64,000 nt of DNA from DASPJL01 sp035628645 (GCA_035628645.1 DASPJL010000129.1:4492-68491), one strand, 5' to 3'; counted from the first letter of the stretch, positions 9,020 through 17,763 are shown. The notes: generated from the letters alone by a model not told the origin. A program made the numbers and translations.

Positions 9020-9146
9020 GAAAATTCCAGGAAAACGGTTTAAAAATTAGAATAATACAAAAACCTTATTTTTATCGGTGAAAAAATTGAAAGTTCTGGC
9101 GGTCCGTCAGTTTTATCAATTTTTCCAACAGTAGTTTGAGCCCTTA

Positions 9147-9467
9147 CTACATTGTCTGCCTTTTCAACAAATAGTGGTAAACATTTTGATTACCAACTGT
9201 CATAACGTAAGAATCAACAAAAACCCATCCTTGTTCACTCATGAAATTTAATGCATCGACTATTGAATTAAATTTAATGACCTTTCCATCTTCATCTTTA
9301 AGTCTTGCATCACTGAAATACTTTTTTTCTTCTCCAAAGTCCACAGAGATAGCTACTTTATGACTTAACGGCCTCGATTTGGCAATAATCATTGCATAGA
9401 CCTCTTTGTTTTGACTATAGGCATCGAACCCGATTATAATAAAAATTAATATAATAAGTTTTTTCAT
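9147..9467 (-). CDS. Small secreted protein of unknown function
   Basis: I chose the start at 9467 (MKKLIILIFIIIGFDAYSQ) rather than the longer frame to 9518, because it gives a clean signal peptide ending AYSQ. The mature part is about 87 residues, with a pattern ending in EQGWVFVDSYVMTV and YHYLLKRQ. This resembles the short periplasmic proteins of Bacteroidota in which a final segment starts EQGW and closes with a strand, but I cannot name the family. No neighbour suggests a role. Confidence 0.6.
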   Translation of the reverse strand: MKKLIILIFIIIGFDAYSQNKEVYAMIIAKSRPLSHKVAISVDFGEEKKYFSDARLKDEDGKVIKFNSIVDALNFMSEQGWVFVDSYVMTVGNQNVYHYLLKRQTM

Positions 9468-9523
9468 ATTATTTAGTGATTTTAACTTGCATGTTTTTAT
9501 TAATAATAATCGTACCAAATGCC

Positions 9524-9706
9524 TTATAAATCAACCGTTCTAGTAAGGGAAAAATTAGTCGAGTCAATTCTGAACCAATCCTCCGAAAATGTATCTTCTA
9601 TCTCTTTTCCAAATTTCAACATTGCAAGGTTCGAAACCATAGTTTCAATATCTATTAAATAATATTTATAATCGTAAAAACTAAACCTCGATTTTTCAAT
9701 ATGCAT
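9524..9706 (-). CDS. Doubtful 60-residue ORF upstream of the small secreted protein
   Basis: The sequence is MHIEKSRFSFYDYKYY... ending SLTRTVDL. The composition is protein-like, but it has no recognised domain, and its start overlaps the start of the divergent PhoX-like gene (9701) by 6 bp, so it occupies the promoter region of that gene. It may be a gene fragment or chance. Confidence 0.25.
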   Translation of the reverse strand: MHIEKSRFSFYDYKYYLIDIETMVSNLAMLKFGKEIEDTFSEDWFRIDSTNFSLTRTVDL

Positions 9707-11074
9707 TCCAGAAGAAACTTCATTAAATTATCAGCTACCGTTAGCATAGGTTTTATTGGCCTTAATCGATTTGCTCAAGGTTGTACACCAAAAGACGGAC
9801 TTGGGTATGGGGATCTTATTCCCGATCCTAAAGGAATTCTTGATTTGCCTAAGGGTTTTACTTATAAAATTATTTCAGAAACAGGCACTAAAATGACAGA
9901 TGGGTTTTATTTACCCGGCGCGCCGGATGGAATGGCTACATTTTCCAGCACAAATGGAAAAACCATTCTGATCAGAAATCATGAATTAAATGCCGGGAAT
10001 GCGGAAATTGGCCCGTTTGGAAAAAACAACGAATTGCTAACCAAGATAGACAAAAGCAAGGTTTATGATTTTGGAAAAGGTATAAAACCTGGAATGGGGG
10101 GCACCACGACTTTAGTTTATGACGAAGATTCACAAAAGGTAGAAACCGAATATTTAAGTCTTGCCGGAACAATTCGTAATTGCGCTGGCGGCCCAACGCC
10201 TTGGAACTCATGGATCACCTGTGAGGAAACAATAGAAAAAGTTGGGGGTATGGACGGCGCCCTGGAAAAAGATCATGGATATACTTTTGAAGTACCTGCC
10301 TCTGCCAAGGTTGGATTAGCAGAACCGGTTCCCATAAAAGGGATGGGCCGATTTAACCATGAAGCAGTATGTGTAGATCCAAGGACAAATATTGTTTACC
10401 TTACCGAGGACAGGCCAGATGGCTTGATTTACAGGTATCTTCCAAATGATATTAAAAATATTCATAAGGGCGGGAAACTACAGGCCCTGGCGGTAAAAGG
10501 ATCTAAGAGCATGGATACAAGAAATTGGGAGAACTTAACTACGCCTAAGTTGGATAAAAATAAAGAGGTGGAAGTAGAATGGATTCATCTTGAAAATGTA
10601 GAGGCCCCAGATGATGACCTTCGTCTCAGAGGGTTTGAAAGTGGTGCGGCACGCTTTGCCAGGGGCGAAGGAATGTGGTTTGGGAATGATGAAATTTTCT
10701 TTGCCTGTACAAGTGGTGGCACTAATAATCAGGGCCAAATATTTAAATATCTCCCCAGCTCCAAGGAGGGAACTGCTGAAGAAAAGGGGAATCCCGGAAA
10801 ACTGGAACTTTTCATAGAGCCGAACGACTCAGCCATCTTAAAAAGTTGTGATAACCTTACCGTTGCTCCCTGGGGTGATATAATTGTTTGTGAAGATGAT
10901 AAAGCGCCTTTCGTCTTGGGAATAACCCCTGAGGGACAGATATATAAATTTGCAAGAAATGCAGGTCATCAGTCTGAGTTTGCTGGAGCAACTTTTTCGC
11001 CGAGTGGAAAAACTTTATTTGTAAACATGCAAGGAGCCGGGCTTACTTTGGCAATTACAGGACCGTGGAAGTAA
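9701..11074 (+). CDS. PhoX/DUF839-family protein with Tat signal
   Basis: A 457-residue secreted protein. The N-terminus MHSRRNFIKLSATVSIGFIG has an SRRNFIK twin-arginine motif, so export is probably folded via Tat. The rest matches the PhoX/DUF839 fold: LDLPKGFTYKIISETG and GAPDGMATF near the start, IRNHEL, CAGGPTPWNSWITCEET in the middle, RFNHEAVCVDP, ECTS-like FFACTSGGTNNQGQI, then VCEDD near the end. PhoX alkaline phosphatases use a Fe/Ca cofactor and act on phosphomonoesters; the conserved GTPWNSW-CEE region is present. Actual phosphatase activity is inferred. No Pho box was sought reliably. It converges on yebC through a hairpin at 11082-11129. Confidence 0.85.
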   Translation: MHSRRNFIKLSATVSIGFIGLNRFAQGCTPKDGLGYGDLIPDPKGILDLPKGFTYKIISETGTKMTDGFYLPGAPDGMATFSSTNGKTILIRNHELNAGNAEIGPFGKNNELLTKIDKSKVYDFGKGIKPGMGGTTTLVYDEDSQKVETEYLSLAGTIRNCAGGPTPWNSWITCEETIEKVGGMDGALEKDHGYTFEVPASAKVGLAEPVPIKGMGRFNHEAVCVDPRTNIVYLTEDRPDGLIYRYLPNDIKNIHKGGKLQALAVKGSKSMDTRNWENLTTPKLDKNKEVEVEWIHLENVEAPDDDLRLRGFESGAARFARGEGMWFGNDEIFFACTSGGTNNQGQIFKYLPSSKEGTAEEKGNPGKLELFIEPNDSAILKSCDNLTVAPWGDIIVCEDDKAPFVLGITPEGQIYKFARNAGHQSEFAGATFSPSGKTLFVNMQGAGLTLAITGPWK

Positions 11075-11081
11075 TTTTCAA

Positions 11082-11129
11082 AGTTGGAAGCGGGAAGACG
11101 GAAGTTTAAAAAGCTTCCCACTTCTAACT
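11082..11129. terminator. Hairpin between convergent genes built from a GAAG-word repeat
   Basis: AGTTGGAAGCGGGAAG (11082-11097) pairs with CTTCCCACTTCTAACT (11114-11129) over 16 bp, with a few G-U pairs. It lies exactly between the stops of the PhoX-like gene and yebC and is followed by a T-rich run. It probably ends transcripts from one or both sides. The same words recur at 44334-44419. Confidence 0.65.
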
Positions 11130-11133
11130 ATTT

Positions 11134-11841
11134 TTACCCAACATTATGATACACAGCCGTTACATCATCATCCTGCTCAAATTTCTCAATCAAGTTCATA
11201 ATTTCATCCTCTTGTTCATGATTCAATTCAACAGTTGTATTTGGAATCCTTTGAAGGGTTGCTGATTTTACATGTATTCCTTTTTCCTCTAAAAATTTTT
11301 GCATGTGGGCAAATTCGGAAAACGCAGAATGCACTGTAATTTCGCCTTCTTCTTCAATAATTTCTTCTAAACCATAATCAATTAGTTCTAACTCCAGCTC
11401 CTCCTTATCATAGCCATTTGCATCAAATTTGAATACACCCTTCCTGGTAAAAATAAAATCCAACGAGCCTGTTTTCCCCAGTGTCCCCCCTCCTCTTGTA
11501 AAGTACATCCTCACATTGGCAACCGTTCTTGTAGAATTATCAGTAGCTGTCTCCACCAGAATTGCTACCCCATAAGGTCCATAACCTTCGTACACCACCT
11601 CTTCATATTCCTTTTCATCTTTGGCAGAAGCTCGTTTAATTGCCGCCTCAATTCTATCCTTCGGCATGTTATCCGTTTTTGCATTTTGAATTAAGGACCG
11701 CAGGCGAGGGTTGGTTTCAGGATCAGGGCCACCGTTCTTTACAGCTATTGAAATTTCTTTACCATATTTCGTAAATGTTTTGGACATCCAATCCCATCTT
11801 TTCTCCTTTCGGCCCCTTCTGAATTCAAATGCTCTTCCCAT
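11134..11841 (-). CDS. yebC: YebC/PmpR (TACO1) family protein
   Basis: A 235-residue member of the YebC family, cytoplasmic proteins once annotated as transcriptional regulators and now linked to helping ribosomes over difficult (for example proline-rich) stretches. Family marks are MGRAFEFRRGRKEKRW at the N-terminus, GGPDPETNPRLRSLIQNAK, NMPKDRIEAAIKRA, YEGYGPYGVAILVE, and RTVANVRMYFTRGGG-LGKTGSLDF. Length is normal. It is a single gene facing the PhoX-like gene. Which of the proposed roles applies here cannot be judged from sequence. Confidence 0.93.
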   Translation of the reverse strand: MGRAFEFRRGRKEKRWDWMSKTFTKYGKEISIAVKNGGPDPETNPRLRSLIQNAKTDNMPKDRIEAAIKRASAKDEKEYEEVVYEGYGPYGVAILVETATDNSTRTVANVRMYFTRGGGTLGKTGSLDFIFTRKGVFKFDANGYDKEELELELIDYGLEEIIEEEGEITVHSAFSEFAHMQKFLEEKGIHVKSATLQRIPNTTVELNHEQEDEIMNLIEKFEQDDDVTAVYHNVG

Positions 11842-12343
11842 AAGTTTTAACTATTGTTTATTAAACAGGCTTTTATAACTGCCGGCAAAGATAAAATAAA
11901 TAGAAACTACAGTAAATATTTCCGGCTTATTTGAACTGGATTTTTTTCTTTTAAATAGAATGAATCCATATTAAAATTAATTCATATAATTTTAAAGAAA
12001 ATCTTGTATCATATTCGTTTAAATTATTTAGAATTATACTTTAGATCAGTTTGTGAAGCGGACCTGTGTCTTTTTAAATTATCCAAACTATTCTTGTTGC
12101 AAAATACCAGACATAAAATAGCCAGGATTATAAATCATCGGTGGCATTAAAAATTTAATTATATACACATGAAATGGGCATAAACAGAAGCATATCAAAA
12201 TGTGGATGAATATTATGCGAATTCCATGTGACAATTAAAAAACAATTATATACACATGAAACCCTCATGGAACAAAGTAAAACAAAAGGAATGAAAATGG
12301 CAGAGGGTTCCATATGTTCCCATGAATTTAAAAACATTTACGT
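11842..12343. other. Gene-poor interval carrying a dispersed repeat
   Basis: AT-rich DNA between yebC and the next plus-strand gene. It holds the dispersed repeat copy described separately (12157-12261). A 60-residue minus-strand ORF over the repeat (12155-12337) is judged spurious. Just before the next gene, ATGGAAC (12267-12273) and GTTCCAT form a short inverted repeat that may affect its leader. Confidence 0.5.
12157..12261. repeat. Dispersed about 90-bp repeat, copy 1, with flanking 18-bp direct repeats
   Basis: AATTATATACACATGAAA occurs at 12157-12174 and again at 12244-12261, 87 bp apart. The interval 12172-12261 aligns with 34608-34697, best over its last 60 bp (GGATGAATA, TGCGAAT, CCATGTG, CAA-TAAAAAACA, ATTATATACA). 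No coding frame is preserved between the two. Confidence 0.75.
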
Positions 12344-12904
12344 ATGAAAGCAAAATTTAAACTAGGCGCCCTGAATGTGGTGATTACAGATGATAAAATA
12401 GAGCATGACGAGACCAAAGCCGTAATTCATAAGGTAAAAGATGACGAAGAATATACCTTTGATGCAATTACTTGTTTGGCCAGACCAGTTGAATTTTCTG
12501 TCCTTAACCGATTATATTCTCTTGATAAAAAGGAGGTGAGGAAAATCTGCGATATAGTAAATACGACAAAAGAAACCGGAGTTATTTCTACCGATAATTA
12601 CCACCTCATTTTAAGTCCAATGTTCGACAGATTCACCTTTTTTGGAAAAGATGAAGCCGAAAAATTAACCAATGAAGTGATTGATGAATGTATTAAGCTT
12701 AATGTAAAAAGCCTGAGAGTTACACAGTTTTGTCTTATGCTTCATGAACATCCGGTTTTTGACCAATTTAAAGGTATTCTACAGGCTTTTACTTCCAGGA
12801 AAGATTCCCCATTGGACCTTGTTTATTTTGATGTTCCTGATAAATATTTTTATGAACTGAACATTTTCTTTCAGACTTTCGAAAAGAAACCAGTTAAGAA
12901 CTAA
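12344..12904 (+). CDS. Conserved-looking protein of unknown function
   Basis: A 186-residue soluble protein with no signal peptide or membrane helix. It starts MKAKFKLGALNVVITDDKIE, has an all-residue mix typical of an alpha/beta fold, and contains FDRFTFFGKDEAEKL and LNVKSLRVTQFCLML. The C-terminal half has alternating helix and strand patterning, but I do not recognise a family. It lies 28 bp upstream of the YpdA-like reductase on the same strand, so co-transcription is likely; a redox-related role would be guesswork. Confidence 0.65.
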   Translation: MKAKFKLGALNVVITDDKIEHDETKAVIHKVKDDEEYTFDAITCLARPVEFSVLNRLYSLDKKEVRKICDIVNTTKETGVISTDNYHLILSPMFDRFTFFGKDEAEKLTNEVIDECIKLNVKSLRVTQFCLMLHEHPVFDQFKGILQAFTSRKDSPLDLVYFDVPDKYFYELNIFFQTFEKKPVKN

Positions 12905-12932
12905 GAGTTCAGTTTAATTTATAAGAATAAAT

Positions 12933-13922
12933 GTGGAGGATACTTTAGATGTAATTATTATTGGTGCGGGGCCCATTGGAATGGCTTGTGGTATTGAAGC
13001 CACAAAATCCGGACTGAGTTATTTAATAATTGAAAAAGGATGCCTGGTAAATTCTATTTATCATTATCCATTAAATATGACCTTTTTCTCGACCTCTGAG
13101 AGGCTTGAGATAGGCGAAGTACCCTTCATTTGCAATAATCCAAAACCCAACCGTACAGAAGCGCTTGAATATTACAGAAGGGTAGCTATTTCCTGGCAAC
13201 TCAAGATCAATCTTTATGAAAAGGTAAAAGCAGTTGAGCAATATGGCAATTTCTATAAATTAAAGACTTCAAAAAAAGAATACTTAACCCGGTCAATTAT
13301 TATTGCTACGGGTTTCTATGATATTCCTAACCTTTTAGGAATTGAAGGCGAAGAATTGCCTAAAGTGCTGCATTATTACAGGGAAGCTCATCCATTCTGG
13401 GGGCAAAAGATTGCTGTGATCGGGGCAGCTAACTCTGCTGTAGATGTTGCTTTAGAAACTTTTAGAAAAGGCGCCGAAGTCACAATGGTAATTCGTCAGG
13501 CTTCTTTTGGTGATAATATAAAATATTGGGCAAAACCGGATATTGAAAACCGGGTTAAAGAAGGATCTATTAAAGCTTATTTTAATTCAAGTCTGTTAAG
13601 AATTGGAGAAAAGGATATTGATATTCTTACGCCCAAAGGTTTGGTTACTGTTCCAAATGACTTTGTACTTTCTATGACAGGTTACTTACCCAATTTCACT
13701 TTGCTTGAGAAAATGGGTATTTCTGTTGGCGATGATGAAATGAAGACACCGGTCTACAACCCTGAAACAATGGAAACTAATATGTCAGGCGTTTATTTGG
13801 CAGGTGTTATTTGTGGAGGATTAAAGACCAACAAATGGTTTATTGAAAATTCGAGGGTACATGCAGAAGTTATCATCAGGGACATCTTAACAAAAAGAGG
13901 AGAAGCAACTATAAGTTCCTAG
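12933..13922 (+). CDS. ypdA: YpdA-type bacillithiol disulfide reductase (putative)
   Basis: A 329-residue FAD/NADPH oxidoreductase. The N-terminal FAD-binding motif is DVIIIGAGPIGMACGIEA, followed by the YpdA-typical stretch KGCLVNSIYHYPLNMTFFST. A second Rossmann motif, IAVIGAANSAVDVALE (about 167), binds NADPH, and the terminal FAD motif is NMSGVYLAGVICGG. The family reduces bacillithiol disulfide; it lacks the CxxC redox pair of thioredoxin reductase, as here. This implies the host makes bacillithiol, as many Bacteroidota do. The start is GTG at 12933; an overlapping ATG at 12931 is out of frame. Its 3' end overlaps the convergent aminotransferase by 14 bp. Confidence 0.85.
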   Translation: MEDTLDVIIIGAGPIGMACGIEATKSGLSYLIIEKGCLVNSIYHYPLNMTFFSTSERLEIGEVPFICNNPKPNRTEALEYYRRVAISWQLKINLYEKVKAVEQYGNFYKLKTSKKEYLTRSIIIATGFYDIPNLLGIEGEELPKVLHYYREAHPFWGQKIAVIGAANSAVDVALETFRKGAEVTMVIRQASFGDNIKYWAKPDIENRVKEGSIKAYFNSSLLRIGEKDIDILTPKGLVTVPNDFVLSMTGYLPNFTLLEKMGISVGDDEMKTPVYNPETMETNMSGVYLAGVICGGLKTNKWFIENSRVHAEVIIRDILTKRGEATISS

Positions 13923-14973
13923 CGTCGAATTGATTTCCTCTGTTTAGAATACTACTCAATTTTTCTAAGTCCTCCTTTTCATGTAAAGCATTAATTACAA
14001 TCCTGGTGATCGGCAAGTCTTGAGGCGTTGGATAAGGAAAACTGGAAATTAATATATCTTTTGAGAAAAGAAAATTATATAGTTTCTGATCCTGGGTATA
14101 AAAGACCGGAAAGTCAGGAAGAAAGCTAAACATCGACCATTTAGGAAGGAGATTGATAAAATAGTTTATGTTCTTTCTTAACTTTTTTCTTGCCTCTTTA
14201 TAAACTTCTCCGGCATTGGTAAAGGCATGAAGATAAGCAGGAATTATTGGAGAACTTCCTCCAAAAGCTGAAGTCATTTTTAACCCTTCGATAAGCTTTT
14301 TACTTCCAGCTATCACTCCTCCGGGGATTCCCAGCGCTTTTCCAAGAGATCCGACAATAACGATATCTACCTCAGTTGTTTTTGATAACCTCTGAAAAAT
14401 GCCTTGCCCCTCCTCTCCTATTATACCTAACCCATGGGAGTCATCGATTATTAAAGTTATTCTTTTGTCCTTTGGTAGCTTAGAAATCCAGTCAAAGGAA
14501 GTTGGTTTAGCATATAAAGGGTCAACTGAATTACTAATCAAAAAAACATCTTCCTGTTCTTCTTTTAGGTAAACTATCAGATTTTCAACCCAATCGTCAA
14601 AGTCTCCAGAATAAAAATCACTATTTGTATGGGTAAGGGCAGGATGAGTATTTGGAGCATAAATAAACTTCCCTCTTCCTTTTAAATATTCTATCAGAAT
14701 TTTACCGGCAAGAAATCCACTGGAAACGGTCAGTGCAGATCCAGTACCTATAAATTCACTTAAATAATTTTCAGCCTCTTCAAAAATTGCCAATTGTAAA
14801 TTGGATATTCTTGAACTGGAAAAATTAGAACCATAAAGATTCATTCCCTCAAAAAGAAGCTCTCTAAATGCCTGATTGTGGGAAATACCTAAATAAGAGG
14901 TTCCTGAAAAATAAAGGTATTCTTTATTATTTATTGAAGTCGTTCTTCCCGGAAGTGAAGTGGTTTTAGCCAT
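13909..14973 (-). CDS. PLP-dependent aminotransferase, class II (BioF/KBL-like)
   Basis: A 354-residue fold-type I PLP enzyme related to alpha-oxoamine synthases (8-amino-7-oxononanoate synthase, 2-amino-3-ketobutyrate CoA ligase). Visible marks are FSGTSYLGIS near the N-terminus, GSNFSSSRISN, the cofactor Asp in LIIDDSHGLGIIGEEGQG, and the Schiff-base lysine in VGSLGKALGIPGG. It is slightly shorter than BioF (about 390). It starts 8 bp after the dipeptide epimerase stop, so the two are one operon; this points to amino acid or peptide metabolism rather than biotin synthesis, for which no other genes are nearby. The substrate is unknown. Confidence 0.82.
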   Translation of the reverse strand: MAKTTSLPGRTTSINNKEYLYFSGTSYLGISHNQAFRELLFEGMNLYGSNFSSSRISNLQLAIFEEAENYLSEFIGTGSALTVSSGFLAGKILIEYLKGRGKFIYAPNTHPALTHTNSDFYSGDFDDWVENLIVYLKEEQEDVFLISNSVDPLYAKPTSFDWISKLPKDKRITLIIDDSHGLGIIGEEGQGIFQRLSKTTEVDIVIVGSLGKALGIPGGVIAGSKKLIEGLKMTSAFGGSSPIIPAYLHAFTNAGEVYKEARKKLRKNINYFINLLPKWSMFSFLPDFPVFYTQDQKLYNFLFSKDILISSFPYPTPQDLPITRIVINALHEKEDLEKLSSILNRGNQFDARNL

Positions 14974-14981
14974 TAATTATA

Positions 14982-15995
14982 TCAACTTTTTAAGATAACG
15001 CCCAAACCATTTCTCTCCGGAAAAGATACACTTCCATTTTCTATAGTTACTCCTTCAGCAATGTCATGTTCCAACAAAAGCGCCCCATCCATATCCACAT
15101 AATCTAGCATGGGAAGCAGCTGAGCTATCGCGGAGATGCCAACTGAAGACTCGGTCATACATCCTACCATTATTTTCATACCATAATTTCTGCCGTCGGC
15201 TATCATTCTTCTGGCCGGGGTTAAACCGCCGCATTTGGTTAGTTTTATATTTATTCCATGAAAGTGTCCCTTACATTTTTGAACGTCCCCTTCTGTCTGG
15301 CAGCTTTCATCCGCTATCAGCGGCAAAACGCTCTTACTATATAAAACTTTCATACCCTCCCAATCTTCGGCATGAAGTGGTTGTTCTATAAATTCAACGT
15401 TAAGTTTTTTAAGTTCCACCGCGTTTTCTGATGCTTCATCTACTGTCCATCCGCAGTTAGCGTCAACCCTAAAAGTGGAATTCGTATGTTTTCTAAGTTC
15501 TTGTATGATTTTAACATCTTCCTTTGTCCCTAATTTGATTTTGTATAAGGGCCATGGCTTTTCTTTTAATTTTTCAACCATCTTTTCAATGGTATCAATA
15601 CCGATGGTATAATTGGTTAAAGGGAGATTTTCAATTTTCAATCCCCATAATTCATATAACGGACTTTCTTTCAATTTTCCATACAAATCATTAGCCGCTA
15701 TATCCAAGGCACACAAAGCAAAATGATCCTTCTTTAAATAAGGATACATTGTTTCCCAAAACTTTTCAGGACTATCCAATTTAGAGTTTTCAATTTTCTC
15801 CCTGATTTGTTCAAGGTCGTTCATCATTTTCTCAATCGTGATTCCGTAATAAGGATTGGCCGTTGCCTCCCCATAGCCACTCAGTCCATTTTCCTGAAGC
15901 TCTACGATTAGAGTTTTTTGAATATCATGCGCTCCATGGAAAATCTTAAAAGTATGTTTGAGCTTTAAGTCAAAGGAATGTAAAATTAATTTCAT
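14982..15995 (-). CDS. Dipeptide epimerase (L-Ala-D/L-Glu epimerase type), enolase superfamily
   Basis: A 337-residue muconate-lactonising-type member of the enolase superfamily. The barrel has YKIKLG (catalytic Lys about 154), metal ligands in RVDANCGW (Asp178), FIEQP (Glu204) and LIADES (Asp229), and the second Lys in NIKLTKCGG (about 251). The C-terminal GCMTESSVGISA and DMDG motifs are those of L-Ala-D/L-Glu epimerases, which recycle murein peptides, rather than of MenC. Because menC is absent from the men cluster at 43-49 kb, the o-succinylbenzoate synthase alternative was considered; the DMDG motif argues against it. It is the first gene of a two-gene operon with the aminotransferase. 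Confidence 0.85.
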   Translation of the reverse strand: MKLILHSFDLKLKHTFKIFHGAHDIQKTLIVELQENGLSGYGEATANPYYGITIEKMMNDLEQIREKIENSKLDSPEKFWETMYPYLKKDHFALCALDIAANDLYGKLKESPLYELWGLKIENLPLTNYTIGIDTIEKMVEKLKEKPWPLYKIKLGTKEDVKIIQELRKHTNSTFRVDANCGWTVDEASENAVELKKLNVEFIEQPLHAEDWEGMKVLYSKSVLPLIADESCQTEGDVQKCKGHFHGINIKLTKCGGLTPARRMIADGRNYGMKIMVGCMTESSVGISAIAQLLPMLDYVDMDGALLLEHDIAEGVTIENGSVSFPERNGLGVILKS

Positions 15996-16030
15996 AACGG
16001 CCTGGATTGAGTATAACTGAAGGTAAGCAA

Positions 16031-16070
16031 TTTATAAAATAAAAGCCTAAAGCAAGTAGCTATAGGCTTG
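16031..16070 (-). terminator. Terminator after proC
   Basis: On the minus strand, AAGCCTA and TAGGCTT (plus-strand positions 16063-16069 and 16043-16049) form a 7-bp stem, followed by a T-rich tract (plus-strand 16031-16042). It is about 25 bp past the proC stop. Confidence 0.6.
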
Positions 16071-16093
16071 TGGTTTTATAATAAAAGCAGGTG

Positions 16094-16921
16094 TTAATGC
16101 ATTTTAGCAATCTTCTTAAAGGAGGTGATGATGCCTTTGATCAGAGAGGAAGAAAAGCCATAATGTTCCAGCTCATTAAGACCGGCAATGGTACAACCCT
16201 GAGGAGTGGTTACTTTGTCAATTTCCCTTTCAGGATGATGTCCCCTTTCAATCAAAAGTGCAGCTGCTCCTTTAGCTGTTTGGGCCGAAATAATTTGAGC
16301 GCTTTGAGCATCAAAACCTATTTCAATTCCTCCCTGAGAGGCAGCACGGATAAATCTTAATGCAAAAGCAATTCCACACGCGCCTAAAACGGTAGAAGCT
16401 TCCATAAGTTCTTCTTCAATAATTAACGCTTTCCCTAATTTATTGAAAATCGAAAGGACCATTTCCTGCTGATCTTTTGTTGCTGAAAAAGAGGAAATAC
16501 AGGTCATTGACTCCTGAATGGCAATAGCAGTATTAGGCATTGCACGGAATATAGCCAGGTCCTTTCCTATTACTCCAAGCATCTCTTTAATCGTCACCCC
16601 GGTAACTACGGAAATAATAATATGTTTCGCAGGATCTATATCATTCTTGATTTCAGCCAACACATCTTTGATTTGTTTGGGCTTAATTGCCAGAATTACA
16701 ATTTCCGATTGTGCAACTGCAATTCTATTGTCGGTAAGTGTATTGATACCAATCTTCTTAAGTGGCTCAAGAAGCTCAATTTTTCTCCTTGTAACAGTTA
16801 TATTTTGAGCTTTGATCAGCTCTGACTTTACCAGCCCTTCTGCTATTGAAACACCAAGGTTTCCTCCGCCAATAATGGCTATTGTTTTATTACTGAACAT
16901 TTCTGATGATTTTGATAGCAC
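16094..16921 (-). CDS. proC: Pyrroline-5-carboxylate reductase
   Basis: A 275-residue enzyme for the last step of proline synthesis, reducing 1-pyrroline-5-carboxylate with NAD(P)H. The N-terminal Rossmann motif is IAIIGGGNLGVSIAEGLV. The middle has VILAIKPKQI and FRAMPNTAIAIQESMTCI. The C-terminal dimerisation domain carries TVLGACGIAFALRFIRA and the signature TTPQGCTIAGLNELE. Length is normal. The start may be the ATG of MFSNKTIAIIGG, eight codons into the frame. It is a single gene with its own terminator. Confidence 0.93.
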   Translation of the reverse strand: MLSKSSEMFSNKTIAIIGGGNLGVSIAEGLVKSELIKAQNITVTRRKIELLEPLKKIGINTLTDNRIAVAQSEIVILAIKPKQIKDVLAEIKNDIDPAKHIIISVVTGVTIKEMLGVIGKDLAIFRAMPNTAIAIQESMTCISSFSATKDQQEMVLSIFNKLGKALIIEEELMEASTVLGACGIAFALRFIRAASQGGIEIGFDAQSAQIISAQTAKGAAALLIERGHHPEREIDKVTTPQGCTIAGLNELEHYGFSSSLIKGIITSFKKIAKMH

Positions 16922-16998
16922 AAAGGTATTATTTTATACCTATTAATGAAGTGGCAGCTTAAAAAGTTGAGAGAGGGATAAAGCCTTGATAATAGGCA

Positions 16999-17763
16999 TT
17001 AAAAAATCATCTTCCTGATTTTTACAATTCTTAGTTTCCAGTAAAACCATTGATTCACCTGTTCATTATAAGGGTGGGAATTGTCATGGTAAATTTTGGA
17101 AAAATACCAATAAGCAGCATCAATCTGATTTATTTTCAAATATGCCAGTCCAGTGTAATATTCAGCATCGCCGAAATAATCATTTTCTCCACCTTTTTGG
17201 GCCTGGGTGAGTATTTTCAAAAAGTTTTCAATTGCTTTTTCTGCCCTATTTAACTCTAAATAGCTTATTCCCGACAGGAAAGTATCTTCGTTTGACTCCA
17301 AGGATTTATTCTCATAAATATTAATTACGTCCTGGTAGTTTTGTGAGGTAAAGCTATATAAAACTGAACTATGGCTTGGAGGTTTGTCTCCTGATAGATT
17401 TAGTTGATATACAGAATATTGATTTTCAAAGAGAACGTCGTTGTTCAGGGTGAACAGTTCAAAAACAAATACGGTAAGTCCGAATAGCACAATGACCGCA
17501 AGTATCTTGACAACTATGCTGTATTTATTGAGAATGCCTTGCTTTTTACTTGTAAATTCATCTCGACCTAAAAAGTCAAGTTTCTCCCTTAATGAAGCGC
17601 TTTTAATAATAGAACGTGCAATCTTATGTCTTTCTACTTCGTAAGCTAATTGAGGATCTGATTTTAACCTTTCTTCAAAAACCTCCATTTCCGTATCACT
17701 AAGGGATCCGTTTAAGTACAAATCAATTTCCTCAAGGTATTCCATATTTTGGTTATAACTCAT
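16999..17763 (-). CDS. Membrane protein with anti-sigma-like N-terminus and TPR-like C-terminus
   Basis: A 254-residue single-pass protein. Residues 10-50 (IDLYLNGSLSDTEMEVFEER, then a conserved VERHKIAR) resemble the cytoplasmic part of Bacteroidota anti-sigma factors. One TM helix lies at about 82-104. The periplasmic part has two or three TPR-like units (AEYYTGLAYLKINQIDAAYW). Such proteins usually sit beside an ECF sigma gene; none is present here, so it would be an orphan. The anti-sigma role is an inference. Confidence 0.65.
   Translation of the reverse strand: MSYNQNMEYLEEIDLYLNGSLSDTEMEVFEERLKSDPQLAYEVERHKIARSIIKSASLREKLDFLGRDEFTSKKQGILNKYSIVVKILAVIVLFGLTVFVFELFTLNNDVLFENQYSVYQLNLSGDKPPSHSSVLYSFTSQNYQDVINIYENKSLESNEDTFLSGISYLELNRAEKAIENFLKILTQAQKGGENDYFGDAEYYTGLAYLKINQIDAAYWYFSKIYHDNSHPYNEQVNQWFYWKLRIVKIRKMIF

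Noticed and set aside
12155..12337. 60-residue minus-strand ORF with an internal repeat (SCVYN twice)
   Set aside because: The repeat in the peptide only reflects the 87-bp DNA repeat; the second repeat copy at 34.6 kb does not keep the frame.
14982..15995. Assignment as MenC (o-succinylbenzoate synthase)
   Set aside because: C-terminal DMDG and GCMTESSVG motifs and the operon with an aminotransferase fit dipeptide epimerase better.
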